Shown here one piece after another: positions 52,886 to 62,784 of a DNA stretch of 64,000 bases; within the stretch, counting starts at the first letter, position 1; each line of letters starts with the position of its first letter. Made by a program: the position numbers and the translations under genes. A model generated the notes under the pieces. The model searched no databases, was not told where the DNA came from, and saw only the letters and a program-made list of their open reading frames with translations. Origin of the DNA: Pedobacter glucosidilyticus DSM 23534 (GTDB lineage Bacteria; Bacteroidota; Bacteroidia; Sphingobacteriales; Sphingobacteriaceae); NCBI RefSeq assembly GCF_000425145.1, contig NZ_KE384312.1:1-64000 (forward strand). Direction: 5' to 3'.

Positions 52886-55800
52886 ATGAATATGATTAGA
52901 AAAGCTCTACTATTACTAACGATATCGTTAGTTGTTTTAAATTCGATTTTTGCACAAACCAAACAGTTGAAAGGGATTGTAAAAGACGAGACAGGAGAAC
53001 CTTTAGTGGGTGTTTCTGTGGGTGTGAAGAATACCTCAACGGGTGCACAAACAAATATTGATGGTAATTTTACTATAAATGTTGCTGAAGGTGCCATTTT
53101 AACTTTCAGATATATGGGGTATAAGCCTCAAGAAATTACCGTAAAGGGACAAACAACCCTAAATGTTATACTTCAATCTAATACCTTAGAACTTCAGGAA
53201 GTTGTTGCAATAGGCTATGGTACCACTACTAGAGAGTCTTTAACAGGTTCAGTATCTTCCGTTACAGCCAAACAATTACAAGATATGCCGGTGAGTACAG
53301 CTGCCGAGGCATTAGCTGGTAGGTTGGCAGGGGTACAGGTGACTACTACAGAGGGGGCTCCAGGTGCTGATATTTTAATAAGAGTTAGGGGAGGAGGATC
53401 TATTTCAGGAGATAATACACCTCTTTTTGTTGTAGATGGTATTGTGGTAGAAAATGCGCTGTCTATATTATCTCCACAAGAAATTCAATCCATAGATGTT
53501 CTAAAAGATGCTGCATCTACTTCTATCTATGGTGCAAGAGGAGCAAATGGTGTTGTCATTATTACAACAAAAGGAGGAAAAGAAATGCCTACACAAATTA
53601 CCTATAATGGTTTTGGAGGTGTTAGAAATATCACAAACAAAATTGAAGTGATGAATCCTTATGATTTTGTACAGTATCAATATCAGATTTATAATTATAA
53701 TACTAATGAACAAACCAGAAATTCTTTCACAGATAGATATGGAAGATATGAAGATTTAGATATTTATAAATCTATGCCATTTGTTAATTGGCAAGATGAA
53801 GTATTTGGTAGAGATGCATATAGTCAAACACATGTATTGGGGGTTTCTGGAGGTACAAAAGCAACAACTTATAATTTCACATTAAATAGGGCTGATGAAG
53901 ATGGAATTATGCTTAATTCTGGCTACAAAAGAACTTTAGCATCATTCCGTTTCGATCATAAAGTAAATAAAAAATTAAAAGTTGGGTTAAACTTTAGATA
54001 TAGTGACCAAGATGTTACTGGTGTAGGTACTTCAAATACCGGAACACAAAGTAATAATCGTTTAAGAAACGCAGTTAGATTTAGACCTTTTATAGGCCCT
54101 GGTTTAGAATCAGAAGTTGATGAATTTGATCCAGAGTATACTAATTTAACAAACTTAGCTAGTCCAGTATTATTGGCTAATAATGAAATTAGAGAAGATG
54201 GCAGAATAAATACTAATTTGAATGGATATTTTAATTTAGAATTGGTTAAAAACCTAACTTTTAGAAGTGTTTTGGGGTATGTTACCAATGATAGAGTTCA
54301 AAACTTCTTTTATGCACCTCCAAGTGGTGTAACCAGGACAAATAATGCAAATAACCAACCAGTTGTTGATATTCGTAAATCAAATGACTACAGTGTTACA
54401 AATTCTAATACTTTAAATTATTCTAAAAAGTTTGGTAAGCATCAAACTGAATTCTTGTTAGGACAAGAAACTTATATTTGGAAAGGTTTTACGGATAACA
54501 AAACTATTCGTTGGTTGCCACTAGGAATTACCCCTGAACAAGCTTTTGCAAGTATACAAAGAGCTGTCCCTCCGGCAGACCAATTTCAATCTCCACCATC
54601 AACAGGCGTTTCTGAAAATAGAATACTATCTTTTTTTGGTAGGGTAAATTATAATTATCAGGGAAAATATTTAGCTACAGCATCTTTAAGATATGATGGT
54701 TCATCAAAATTTAATAGGGATAATGGATTTGCGGCTTTTCCGGCGGTTACGTTAGGATGGAGGATTTCTGAAGAGAAGTTTATGTCTAATATTAAAGGCG
54801 ATTGGCTAAACAATATGAAAGTAAGATTTAGTTTAGGCTCGGCTGGAAATAATAGAATTGGAGATGACTTATTTAAAACTGTGTATGGTTCAAGTGCTAG
54901 CGATGGCTACGCTTTTGGTACATCAATTACACCTAGCTCTTATCCGCTTTCTTTAGCAAATTCTAATCTAAGATGGGAGAAAACAACTTCGCGTAACTTG
55001 GGTCTAGATTTAGATTTATTTGGCTCTAGATTGACTGCTAATGTTGATTTTTATCTGAATACTGTTAATGATTTGCTTTTTGATGTTGATATTCCAAAAG
55101 AGGCCGGAAACCCTACACAGGTACAAAATGTTGGTGCTACCCAAAATAAAGGTTTTGAAATCCAATTAGCTGGAGCCGTTATAACTAACAAAAAGTTTAC
55201 TTGGAACGCTAATTTTAATATTGGTGTTAATAGAAATAAAGTAGTAAGCTTAGGCTTAGATGCTTCTGGTAATCCATTAGTATCAAGATTAATAGGTTCT
55301 GGCTGGGCTTCAGCTAGTAATCAGTATCAAGATTTCTTATTACAAGTTGGACAACCTATTGGGCAGTTTTATGGATACGTAACTGACGGTTATTATAAAA
55401 TAGAGGATTTTGATATTACCCAAAATACAAATGGTAGCTTTTCTTATGTTTTAAAAGACGGAATTCCAAATTCTTTTAATTTAATAGGTAATAGAGCCCC
55501 TCAGCCAGGAGATTTAAAACTAAAGAAGCTTTCTCCTGTAGATCCTAACTCGGCAAATCCTTATAGGGTTGATGCTAATGATAGAACAGTTTTAGGTAAT
55601 GCGCAACCAAAATTTACAGGAGGGTTGAATCAACAATTCGCTTATAAGAATTTTGATATGAGTGTTTTTCTTAATTGGTCCGTAGGAGGAAAAGTTTATA
55701 ATGCTAATAACCTAGAATTCACAAGCCAATATTTATACCGAGATAATAATATGTTGGCAGTTGTGAATAATAGATGGAAATGGTATAATGAAAGTGGTGT

Positions 55801-56152
55801 TTTGGTAACAGAGCCTACAGCTTTGGCTGCTTTAAATGAGAATACAACGTTTTGGACACCTTCTTCTGGTGCCTATTTTCTTCATTCTTACGCTATTGAA
55901 GATGCCTCATTCTTAAGAATAAGCAATTTAACATTAGGCTATACTATGCCACAAGATTTAATTAGAAAGTCAAAGTTTATCTCTAATCTTAGAGTGTATG
56001 CAACAGTAAATAATTTATGGACTATCACTGGATATTCTGGGTTTGATCCAGAAGCTAATACAAGAAGAGCTAGTCCATTAACGCCAAGTGTAGATTATGC
56101 AGCATACCCAAGAAGTAGATATGTATTGGCAGGTATAAATATGACATTTTAA
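52886..56152 (+). CDS. SusC-like TonB-dependent outer-membrane transporter
   Basis: A 1088-residue SusC/RagA protein that imports glycan fragments across the outer membrane using TonB energy. A signal peptide (ALLLLTISLVVLNSIFAQ) is followed by a carboxypeptidase-regulatory-like domain (KGIVKDETGEPLVGVSVGVKNTSTG). The SusC signature is LQEVVAIGYGTTTRESLTGSVSSV. A plug domain (IRVRGGGSISGDNTPLFVVDG; IYGARGANGVVIITTKGG) and a 22-strand barrel ending in ...RYVLAGINMTF follow. No N-terminal secretin/TonB-short (STN) domain is present, so it is not expected to signal to an anti-sigma factor. It is paired with susD 64 bp downstream, next to pectate lyase genes. Confidence 0.95.
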   Translation: MNMIRKALLLLTISLVVLNSIFAQTKQLKGIVKDETGEPLVGVSVGVKNTSTGAQTNIDGNFTINVAEGAILTFRYMGYKPQEITVKGQTTLNVILQSNTLELQEVVAIGYGTTTRESLTGSVSSVTAKQLQDMPVSTAAEALAGRLAGVQVTTTEGAPGADILIRVRGGGSISGDNTPLFVVDGIVVENALSILSPQEIQSIDVLKDAASTSIYGARGANGVVIITTKGGKEMPTQITYNGFGGVRNITNKIEVMNPYDFVQYQYQIYNYNTNEQTRNSFTDRYGRYEDLDIYKSMPFVNWQDEVFGRDAYSQTHVLGVSGGTKATTYNFTLNRADEDGIMLNSGYKRTLASFRFDHKVNKKLKVGLNFRYSDQDVTGVGTSNTGTQSNNRLRNAVRFRPFIGPGLESEVDEFDPEYTNLTNLASPVLLANNEIREDGRINTNLNGYFNLELVKNLTFRSVLGYVTNDRVQNFFYAPPSGVTRTNNANNQPVVDIRKSNDYSVTNSNTLNYSKKFGKHQTEFLLGQETYIWKGFTDNKTIRWLPLGITPEQAFASIQRAVPPADQFQSPPSTGVSENRILSFFGRVNYNYQGKYLATASLRYDGSSKFNRDNGFAAFPAVTLGWRISEEKFMSNIKGDWLNNMKVRFSLGSAGNNRIGDDLFKTVYGSSASDGYAFGTSITPSSYPLSLANSNLRWEKTTSRNLGLDLDLFGSRLTANVDFYLNTVNDLLFDVDIPKEAGNPTQVQNVGATQNKGFEIQLAGAVITNKKFTWNANFNIGVNRNKVVSLGLDASGNPLVSRLIGSGWASASNQYQDFLLQVGQPIGQFYGYVTDGYYKIEDFDITQNTNGSFSYVLKDGIPNSFNLIGNRAPQPGDLKLKKLSPVDPNSANPYRVDANDRTVLGNAQPKFTGGLNQQFAYKNFDMSVFLNWSVGGKVYNANNLEFTSQYLYRDNNMLAVVNNRWKWYNESGVLVTEPTALAALNENTTFWTPSSGAYFLHSYAIEDASFLRISNLTLGYTMPQDLIRKSKFISNLRVYATVNNLWTITGYSGFDPEANTRRASPLTPSVDYAAYPRSRYVLAGINMTF

Positions 56153-56216
56153 TCAGTAAAAAATAATTACTAGATATAACGTGTGTTTACAAACCTTGTA
56201 TAAAACGAAAAGTATT

Positions 56217-58070
56217 ATGAATCAATTAATAAAATATAATGTTGTGGCAATGGGTGTAGTAGTATTGTCACTTCTATCTTCTTGTAAAGATTATCTGAAA
56301 ATTGATAATCCTTCTACTATATCAGAAACAGTGGCTTTTGGATCTTTAAATGAAGCAAACTCAACAGTTGTAGGTGTTTACGCTAAACTGCCAGGGGATA
56401 ATGGCTATGGAAGTCGTTTATCCTTATCTTTTTCTCAAGGAGCTGACGATTTTAAAGTAGATGGCGCTTACAATCCTTTACAAACCAGAGGTCTTAGTCA
56501 TTATGGTGCCAGCCCTAATTTACCTGATTTAAAAGCACCTTATGAGCAGTTATATTCAGGAATTGAAAGAGCTAATATGTGTATTAAATATATCCCATTA
56601 TCTCCTATTTATAATTCTGGGACAGAAACAGAAAAGGTAGGAATGAGGAAATTGTTAGGAGAAGCATTAACATTGAGAGCACAATTTTACCTAGAGTTGC
56701 TAAGAAATTGGGGAGATTTACCCGCTCGTTTTGTGCCAGCATCTGATATTACAGACCAGTATATAGGCAAAGAAGACAGAGATGTTATATATGATCGCTT
56801 ATTGGAAGATTTGAGAGAAGCTGCAACTCTTGTGCCATGGAGGTCACAAACAAGTGATAACACACCAACAAGAATTACAAAGGGTGTAGTTAAAGGATTA
56901 AGAGCAAGAATAGCATTAACAAGAGGTGGTTATTCTTTAAGAAGAAATCCACAAGTTATGGCTAGAAAAGATGACTATTTAACTTACTACACCATAGCTA
57001 GAGACGAGTGTAAAGAGATTATTGAAAGTGGAGAACATGGCTTAAATCCAAATTTTGAAAACTTATTTAAGTCTTTACATACTTCCAAATCTGTTGAAGT
57101 TGGAAGAGAAATGATGTTTACAGTTGGAGCAGCAGGAACTACAGGAGCTACCAATACAAAAATGGCTTACAGTAATGGGATAAGACAAAATGCTAGTTCT
57201 TCCTATGGCCAAGCAAACGGTTTAAATGCCGCTATTGCAACTTATTTCTATGAGTTTGACAGAGAAGATTTAAGAAGGGATGTAACATTGGCTTATTACT
57301 CAATTTCAGCAACTAATACCAAAGAATTAACAACTTCTTTAGTTATGAGAGAGGGTAAATTTAGAAAATATTGGACAGCCATAAGAGATGCTTCTCAAAA
57401 CTTAGGTGTTAACTGGGCTATCTTACGTTATGCAGATATTTTATTAATGTATGCTGAAGCCGAAAACGAATTGAGTGGTCCTGAAAATGCTAAAAGTGCG
57501 TTAAGACAGGTGAGAGAAAGAGCTTTTCCACAGAGTCAATGGCCAACACAGGTTACCAATTATATTAATACAGTTTCTGCAAATAAAGAAACCTTCTTTA
57601 ATGCCATTATGCAAGAGCGTTTATTAGAGTTTGGAGGTGAGGGAATCAGAAAATATGATCTAATAAGATGGAATAAATTAGCTTCAAACATAGAAGAGAC
57701 CAGACAAAAAATGAGAGACTTTAGAGATGGAGTGGGTGTTTATGCTAATTATCCAAGATATGTATATTATATACCATCGCCATTTATTAATGCTGCTACC
57801 ATACCTGGGGAATTAGCTAATCTTAATTTATTTGGAGGTAATATTAATACCGTCATGTATACCCCAGGATTAGGCACAAGTACAGCACCTGCAGGTTATA
57901 CCACCGTTAGATGGAGAGATGCTGTGAATGATACAGGTAATAGTGAAAGATTTATAACAGGCGTAGATGGTATTGCACATGCTTTCGTACCCAACTCAAG
58001 AGAACTGCTTCCTATTCATAGTGATATCATTGGAGCTAATTTTAGGTTAACTCAAGACTATGGCTATTAA
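56217..58070 (+). CDS. SusD-like surface glycan-binding lipoprotein
   Basis: A 617-residue RagB/SusD lipoprotein (lipobox SLLSSC) that caps the SusC pore. N-terminal SusD pattern DYLKIDNPSTISETVAFGSLNEANSTVVGVYAKL, the TPR-like helices (EALTLRAQFYLELLRNWGDLPARF) and the C-terminal NWAILRYADILLMYAEAENEL...IMQERLLEFGGEGIRKYDLIRWNKL are all family hallmarks. The ATG at 56217 is chosen because it puts the signal peptide at the start; the longer in-frame version adds 12 residues of non-signal sequence. It follows susC and precedes the DUF5123-type lipoprotein by 20 bp. Confidence 0.95.
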   Translation: MNQLIKYNVVAMGVVVLSLLSSCKDYLKIDNPSTISETVAFGSLNEANSTVVGVYAKLPGDNGYGSRLSLSFSQGADDFKVDGAYNPLQTRGLSHYGASPNLPDLKAPYEQLYSGIERANMCIKYIPLSPIYNSGTETEKVGMRKLLGEALTLRAQFYLELLRNWGDLPARFVPASDITDQYIGKEDRDVIYDRLLEDLREAATLVPWRSQTSDNTPTRITKGVVKGLRARIALTRGGYSLRRNPQVMARKDDYLTYYTIARDECKEIIESGEHGLNPNFENLFKSLHTSKSVEVGREMMFTVGAAGTTGATNTKMAYSNGIRQNASSSYGQANGLNAAIATYFYEFDREDLRRDVTLAYYSISATNTKELTTSLVMREGKFRKYWTAIRDASQNLGVNWAILRYADILLMYAEAENELSGPENAKSALRQVRERAFPQSQWPTQVTNYINTVSANKETFFNAIMQERLLEFGGEGIRKYDLIRWNKLASNIEETRQKMRDFRDGVGVYANYPRYVYYIPSPFINAATIPGELANLNLFGGNINTVMYTPGLGTSTAPAGYTTVRWRDAVNDTGNSERFITGVDGIAHAFVPNSRELLPIHSDIIGANFRLTQDYGY

Positions 58071-58090
58071 TTAATTTTAAAACATTAAAG

Positions 58091-59713
58091 ATGAAAAATA
58101 GAGTATTTATAAAACTTAGTTACCTACTTATAGTATTGCTAGTAGCATCAGTTTTGCATTCATGTAAAAAAGATGTATTGTTAGATGACTATTCAGGTTT
58201 ACGTATGTTTACCCCAACCACTGTGGCAAGAATAATAAGTGGAGAGTCTAATGTTAAAATAGAATGGAAGCCTAGTATTTTTGTTGAAGAAGAAATCATA
58301 AATTATAAAATAGAGGTTGCTAGGGATTCATCCTTTTCAGATATAGAATACACTACACAAGTAGATACGGCAGGTGTAACCATCAACTTCCCCGATTTGT
58401 TAATTAGGCAACGTTATGTGGCTAGAATAAAATCACTCGGAATTAATGGTAGAGAAGACTCTAAATGGCTAATTACTCAGCCCTTTAGTATAGTAGGGGC
58501 GCAAATTTTTACTTCGGCAACTACTACAGGCGATGCAGCCGAATTAAGATGGACTTTTAGGAATGGATTAACTAAATTGACCATTACTCCTGAGGTTGGA
58601 GCGGCGTATGATATTAATTTAACAGTTAATGATAAAGACCCACAAAACGCTAATTTGGGCTTTAAATTACTGAGCGGACTACCATCTTTAGCCGGTTTTA
58701 GGGCAGAAATTTTTGCTGGAAGCTTAAGCTTAGGTACAATTGAATTTAGAACAAAAGCACCAGTTGGTACAGGAGCTATAATTGACCTAACTGGAATAAC
58801 CAATAGACCTTCAGTTCTTTCTGATACACTTAGGAGTGCAATACCAGCAGGTAGTACTATTATTCTAAAGAAAGGACAGCAATATACCATAGCAACAACC
58901 ATTTCTTTGGATAGAACGGTTACCATTGTAAGTGAAGATAACTTCAATCCAGGAAGGGCAGAGATATTCTTTACCAGTAACTTTAATTTTGCCCCAGGTG
59001 CAACTATAGATTCAATTAAATTTAAGAATATTACTTTAAGAAGTGATAATCCAACATCAAGGTATGTATTTAATACTACCCAAGCTGCAACTATAGATAA
59101 GATGATATTTGATGAGTGTTTAATTACCTCCTTTAGAGGGATATTTAGACAACAATCAGCTGCTTCCGTTGTAAAATTATTTAGTATTAATAATTCTATT
59201 GTTACCGATATTGGTAATTACGGATTAATATCTGTAGATAATATAGCTTGTACAACTCAAAATATATCTGTTACCAATAGTACAATATATAAGGCAGATA
59301 GGATAATTGTGAGTAGAAGTAATTCAAATTCAGTTGTTATTTCTAATTGTACTTTTAACGAGGCCCCTGTAGCTGCAAGTTATATAGTTGATTACTCTAC
59401 TTCGCCAACCAATGTTGTGGCTAATGGTATAAAACTAAATAACAATATTTTCGGGATAGGAAGACTAGCCGGTACTAGTACAGAAATACGTGGAATTAGA
59501 ACTTCTACCACTACTGCTATATTAGATGCTTCCACATCTTTCTTTACATCAGATTTAACTTTTAATGTTGCAAACCCTAATCCAGGATTTACTGGATATA
59601 GCAAACCATCTACAGATTTATTTACTAATCCAACAGCAGGAGATTTTAAAATAAAAGATGCCACTTTCGTGGGTAGAAATACATCAGGAGATCCTAGATG
59701 GAGGATAAATTAA
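58091..59713 (+). CDS. DUF5123/DUF4957-type lipoprotein with Fn3-like N-terminus
   Basis: A 540-residue lipoprotein (lipobox SVLHSC). After the anchor there is a fibronectin-III-like module (VKIEWKPSIFVEEEIINYKIEVARDSSFSDI...YVARIKSLGINGREDSKW). From about residue 225 a right-handed parallel beta-helix follows, with repeating short strands (TIILKKGQQYTIATTISLDRTVTIVSEDN...IDSIKFKNITLRSDN), as in DUF4957/DUF5123 proteins of pectin loci. No acidic catalytic cluster is evident, so it may bind rather than cut homogalacturonan, acting as the SusE-like surface protein of this locus. Its gene comes straight after susD. Confidence 0.75.
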   Translation: MKNRVFIKLSYLLIVLLVASVLHSCKKDVLLDDYSGLRMFTPTTVARIISGESNVKIEWKPSIFVEEEIINYKIEVARDSSFSDIEYTTQVDTAGVTINFPDLLIRQRYVARIKSLGINGREDSKWLITQPFSIVGAQIFTSATTTGDAAELRWTFRNGLTKLTITPEVGAAYDINLTVNDKDPQNANLGFKLLSGLPSLAGFRAEIFAGSLSLGTIEFRTKAPVGTGAIIDLTGITNRPSVLSDTLRSAIPAGSTIILKKGQQYTIATTISLDRTVTIVSEDNFNPGRAEIFFTSNFNFAPGATIDSIKFKNITLRSDNPTSRYVFNTTQAATIDKMIFDECLITSFRGIFRQQSAASVVKLFSINNSIVTDIGNYGLISVDNIACTTQNISVTNSTIYKADRIIVSRSNSNSVVISNCTFNEAPVAASYIVDYSTSPTNVVANGIKLNNNIFGIGRLAGTSTEIRGIRTSTTTAILDASTSFFTSDLTFNVANPNPGFTGYSKPSTDLFTNPTAGDFKIKDATFVGRNTSGDPRWRIN

Positions 59714-59720
59714 TTTCAAA

Positions 59721-59760
59721 AAGCTGTTTCACTTTCTAAATAGGAAAGATGAAACAGCTT
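59721..59760 (+). terminator. Hairpin between the surface lipoprotein and lyase genes
   Basis: AAGCTGTTTC (59721-59730) pairs perfectly with GAAACAGCTT (59751-59760), and inner bases CTTTC/GAAAG extend the stem past a bulge. Only a weak T-rich stretch follows, so partial termination or mRNA end protection are both possible. AAAAGGAGAAG lies just downstream as a ribosome site for the lyase. Confidence 0.5.
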
Positions 59761-59781
59761 TATTTATAAAAGGAGAAGATT

Positions 59782-61299
59782 ATGGGAGTGAAAAGTTTCA
59801 TATTAGCTATTTCATTAGCAGTTGTTTTTTTATTTGCTAGTTGTAAAAAGAATAATGTTTCAACAAAAGAAGATGTAGTCATCAATCCACCACCTGTGGG
59901 TAATGATAATGTTCCTGTAAAAGTAACAGAAACAGCTTTTGCTTTCCCTGGTGCAGAAGGTGCAGGTAAAAATACAACTGGCGGTAGAGGAGGAAGAGTT
60001 ATTAAAGTGACTAATCTTAATGATAGCGGAACAGGAAGTTTAAGAGCTGCTATAGAGACAACAGGGCCGCGGATTGTAGTTTTTGAAGTATCTGGTAATA
60101 TTAAACTAAGAAGCAGGTTACAAATCAGAAATGGAGACCTTACCATTGCCGGGCAAACAGCTCCTGGAGACGGGATATGCTTACAAGACTATGAAACTAA
60201 TATAACGGCTAATAATGTAATCATCCGTTACCTAAGATTTAGATTAGGAGACACCAACGTAGCCACTATAGAAAGTGATGCTTTATGGGGCAGAGAAATT
60301 GAAAACATTGTTTTAGACCATTGCTCTATGAGTTGGTCTATAGATGAAACTGCATCCTTTTACCATACCAAAAACTTTACCATGCAATGGTGCTTCATTA
60401 CGGAGAGTATGAACAACTCTGGCCATGTCAAAGGTGCACATGGTTATGGCGGTATTTGGGGGGGTAACCCAGCAACTTTTCATCATAACTTAATAGCGCA
60501 CCATACAAACAGAAATCCACGCTTTGATGGAGGAAAACGATACAGTAATGGAAGTGGTACGGGTTTAAGTAAATATGGTGCAGATAAAATAGATTATCGG
60601 AATAATGTTGTTTATAACTGGAGCGGTAATAGTACTTATGGCGGAGAAAATGGCGAGTATAACATGGTAAATAATTACTATAAATATGGTCCTGCTACCC
60701 CAACAAATAGAAGAAATAGAATTATGCAAGTTTCTAAAGATAATGCTACTTCTGCTCCAAATCCCACAGAATATGGCTTAGGTTATGGAACTTTTTATAT
60801 CGCAGGAAATTTTGTTTTTGGCAACGCAGCGGTTACAGCAGATAATTGGACAGGAGGTGTCGATTTTGATTCGGGTATTACAAGAACAATGGCGCAAAGA
60901 ACAACACCGTTTCCTGCAACAGATATACCAGTACATAGTGCAGAACAAGCCTTCGAAGCAGTATTAACTTATGGTGGGGCAAGTTTAAAACGTGATGCTA
61001 TAGATACCCGAATTGTTGGAGAGGTTAGAAATGGTACAGCAACATTTAGCGGTTCTGTATCAAGGCTTTTAGGTATAATAGATAAACAAAGCGATGTAGG
61101 TGGTTGGCCATTTTTAACACAAACCAGTGTTTTAACTGATACCGATGGTGATGGGATGCCTGATGATTGGGAAAAAGCTAAGAAGTTAGACCATACCAAA
61201 GCCAATGCTAGTAGCAAAGATTTAAGCACAGGATACGATAATATTGAAGTTTATGTCAATAGTTTAGTCGGTACTATCACAGAAAATCAGTATAAATAA
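59782..61299 (+). CDS. Pectate lyase, PL1-like, lipoprotein (copy 1)
   Basis: A 505-residue lipoprotein (lipobox LFASC) with the polysaccharide lyase family 1 fold. FPGAEGAGKNTTGGRGGRVIKVTNLNDSGTGSLRAAIE is the conserved opening, IVLDHCSMSWSIDETASFY gives the calcium-site Asp/His run, and NRNPRFDG holds the catalytic R-x-P-R type motif. Expected reaction: calcium-dependent beta-elimination of polygalacturonate at the cell surface. The tail has DTDGDGMPDDWE, a dockerin-like calcium loop. It starts 12 bp after a strong AAAAGGAG ribosome site, unusual for this phylum. Confidence 0.88.
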   Translation: MGVKSFILAISLAVVFLFASCKKNNVSTKEDVVINPPPVGNDNVPVKVTETAFAFPGAEGAGKNTTGGRGGRVIKVTNLNDSGTGSLRAAIETTGPRIVVFEVSGNIKLRSRLQIRNGDLTIAGQTAPGDGICLQDYETNITANNVIIRYLRFRLGDTNVATIESDALWGREIENIVLDHCSMSWSIDETASFYHTKNFTMQWCFITESMNNSGHVKGAHGYGGIWGGNPATFHHNLIAHHTNRNPRFDGGKRYSNGSGTGLSKYGADKIDYRNNVVYNWSGNSTYGGENGEYNMVNNYYKYGPATPTNRRNRIMQVSKDNATSAPNPTEYGLGYGTFYIAGNFVFGNAAVTADNWTGGVDFDSGITRTMAQRTTPFPATDIPVHSAEQAFEAVLTYGGASLKRDAIDTRIVGEVRNGTATFSGSVSRLLGIIDKQSDVGGWPFLTQTSVLTDTDGDGMPDDWEKAKKLDHTKANASSKDLSTGYDNIEVYVNSLVGTITENQYK

Positions 61300-61311
61300 T
61301 ATCATTATTGT

Positions 61312-62784
61312 ATGAAATATAAGGGATTACTTTTTGTATTATTCGTGTTTGGTTTTATTGCAATAGCATGTAAGAAAAAAGGTAGTACACCAGAAGAACC
61401 TGTAAAACCACCTACTGGTCCAACACCGGTAAATGAGGTAGCACTAGCTTTCCCTGGTGCAGAAGGTTTTGCTAAAAATATTACAGGCGGACGTGGAGGT
61501 AGAGTTATTAAAGTAACCAATCTTAACGATGCAGGTACCGGAAGTTTACGAGCAGCAATAGAAGCTACAGGTGCAAGAATTATAGTGTTTGAAGTTTCTG
61601 GAACTATTGTTTTAAAAAGCCGACTTCTTATAAGAAATGGTGATGTCACCATAGCTGGACAAACAGCACCTGGAGATGGGATATGTTTAAGAGATTATGA
61701 GGTGGGTGTTGATGCTGATAATGTAATTATTAGATTTCTTAGGTTTAGAATGGGCGATGCTGCTCAGCAAGAAGGAGATGCACTAGGTGGCAGATTCAGG
61801 AAAAGAATTATGGTAGATCATTGTTCTATGAGTTGGTCTACTGATGAATGCGTGTCTTTTTACGCAAATGAAGATTTTACTTTACAATGGTGTATCATTG
61901 CAGAAAGCTTAAGGAACTCTGTACATGGGAAAGGGGCGCATGGTTATGGCGGAATTTGGGGTGGTAGAAGAGCCTCATTTCATCATAACTTAATGGCTAA
62001 TCATGATAGTAGAAATCCAAGACTTGGAGAAGAAGCAGGTAAAGCTTTTGCCTTAACAGATTTGGTGGATGTTAGAAATAACGTATTCTATAACTGGGGT
62101 AATAATAGCATGTATGGCGGCGAAGCCATGAATGTTAACATTGTAAATAATTACTATAAACCCGGACCCGCTACTTCAAAAAACGAGCGCATATTATCTA
62201 TAGACAAAAATAAAACTACAGGTACCGAAGTATTTGATATATGGGGTAAATTTTATGTAGATGGTAATTTTGTAGATGGAAGCACAAGAGCAACTAATGA
62301 TAACTGGACTTTTGGAGTTTATAATCAATTTCATAACAGTTACGGTACAATTTCAGAAGCAGATAAAGCCAGTATGCGTTTAGCAAGTGCTTTACAAATC
62401 AATAATAACGTAACCACTCACTCTGCTTCAACAGCTTATGAGAGAGTTTTAGAATATGCAGGAGCATCATTTAAAAGAGACGCTGTAGATGCCAGAATTG
62501 TACTTCATGTTAAGAATAAAACTTTTACTGCACAAGGTTCTAATGGTAGTACCAATGGTATTATAGATACACAAACAGATGTTGGTGCTTGGCCAATACT
62601 CAATCAAACTGCTGTTTTAACTGATACCGATGGTGATGGCATGCCTGATGATTGGGAAAAAGCGAAAAAATTAAATCATACCAAAGCCAATGCTAATGGC
62701 AGAGATTTAAGTACTGGTTATGATAATATTGAGGTTTACATCAATAGTATTGTTAGCACCATAACAGAAAATCAGATTAAATAA
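61312..62784 (+). CDS. Pectate lyase, PL1-like, lipoprotein (copy 2)
   Basis: A 490-residue paralogue of the preceding gene, 12 bp downstream. Same order: lipobox AIAC, FPGAEGFAKNITGGRGGRVIKVTNLND, MVDHCSMSWSTDECVSFY, SRNPRLGEE, and a C-terminal DTDGDGMPDDWEKAKKLNHT. The last 60 residues are almost the same as those of copy 1, also at DNA level (61129-61209 against 62613-62693 differ at about six of 81 bases), while the catalytic middle differs more. This suggests recent duplication with gene conversion of the 3' end. Confidence 0.88.
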   Translation: MKYKGLLFVLFVFGFIAIACKKKGSTPEEPVKPPTGPTPVNEVALAFPGAEGFAKNITGGRGGRVIKVTNLNDAGTGSLRAAIEATGARIIVFEVSGTIVLKSRLLIRNGDVTIAGQTAPGDGICLRDYEVGVDADNVIIRFLRFRMGDAAQQEGDALGGRFRKRIMVDHCSMSWSTDECVSFYANEDFTLQWCIIAESLRNSVHGKGAHGYGGIWGGRRASFHHNLMANHDSRNPRLGEEAGKAFALTDLVDVRNNVFYNWGNNSMYGGEAMNVNIVNNYYKPGPATSKNERILSIDKNKTTGTEVFDIWGKFYVDGNFVDGSTRATNDNWTFGVYNQFHNSYGTISEADKASMRLASALQINNNVTTHSASTAYERVLEYAGASFKRDAVDARIVLHVKNKTFTAQGSNGSTNGIIDTQTDVGAWPILNQTAVLTDTDGDGMPDDWEKAKKLNHTKANANGRDLSTGYDNIEVYINSIVSTITENQIK

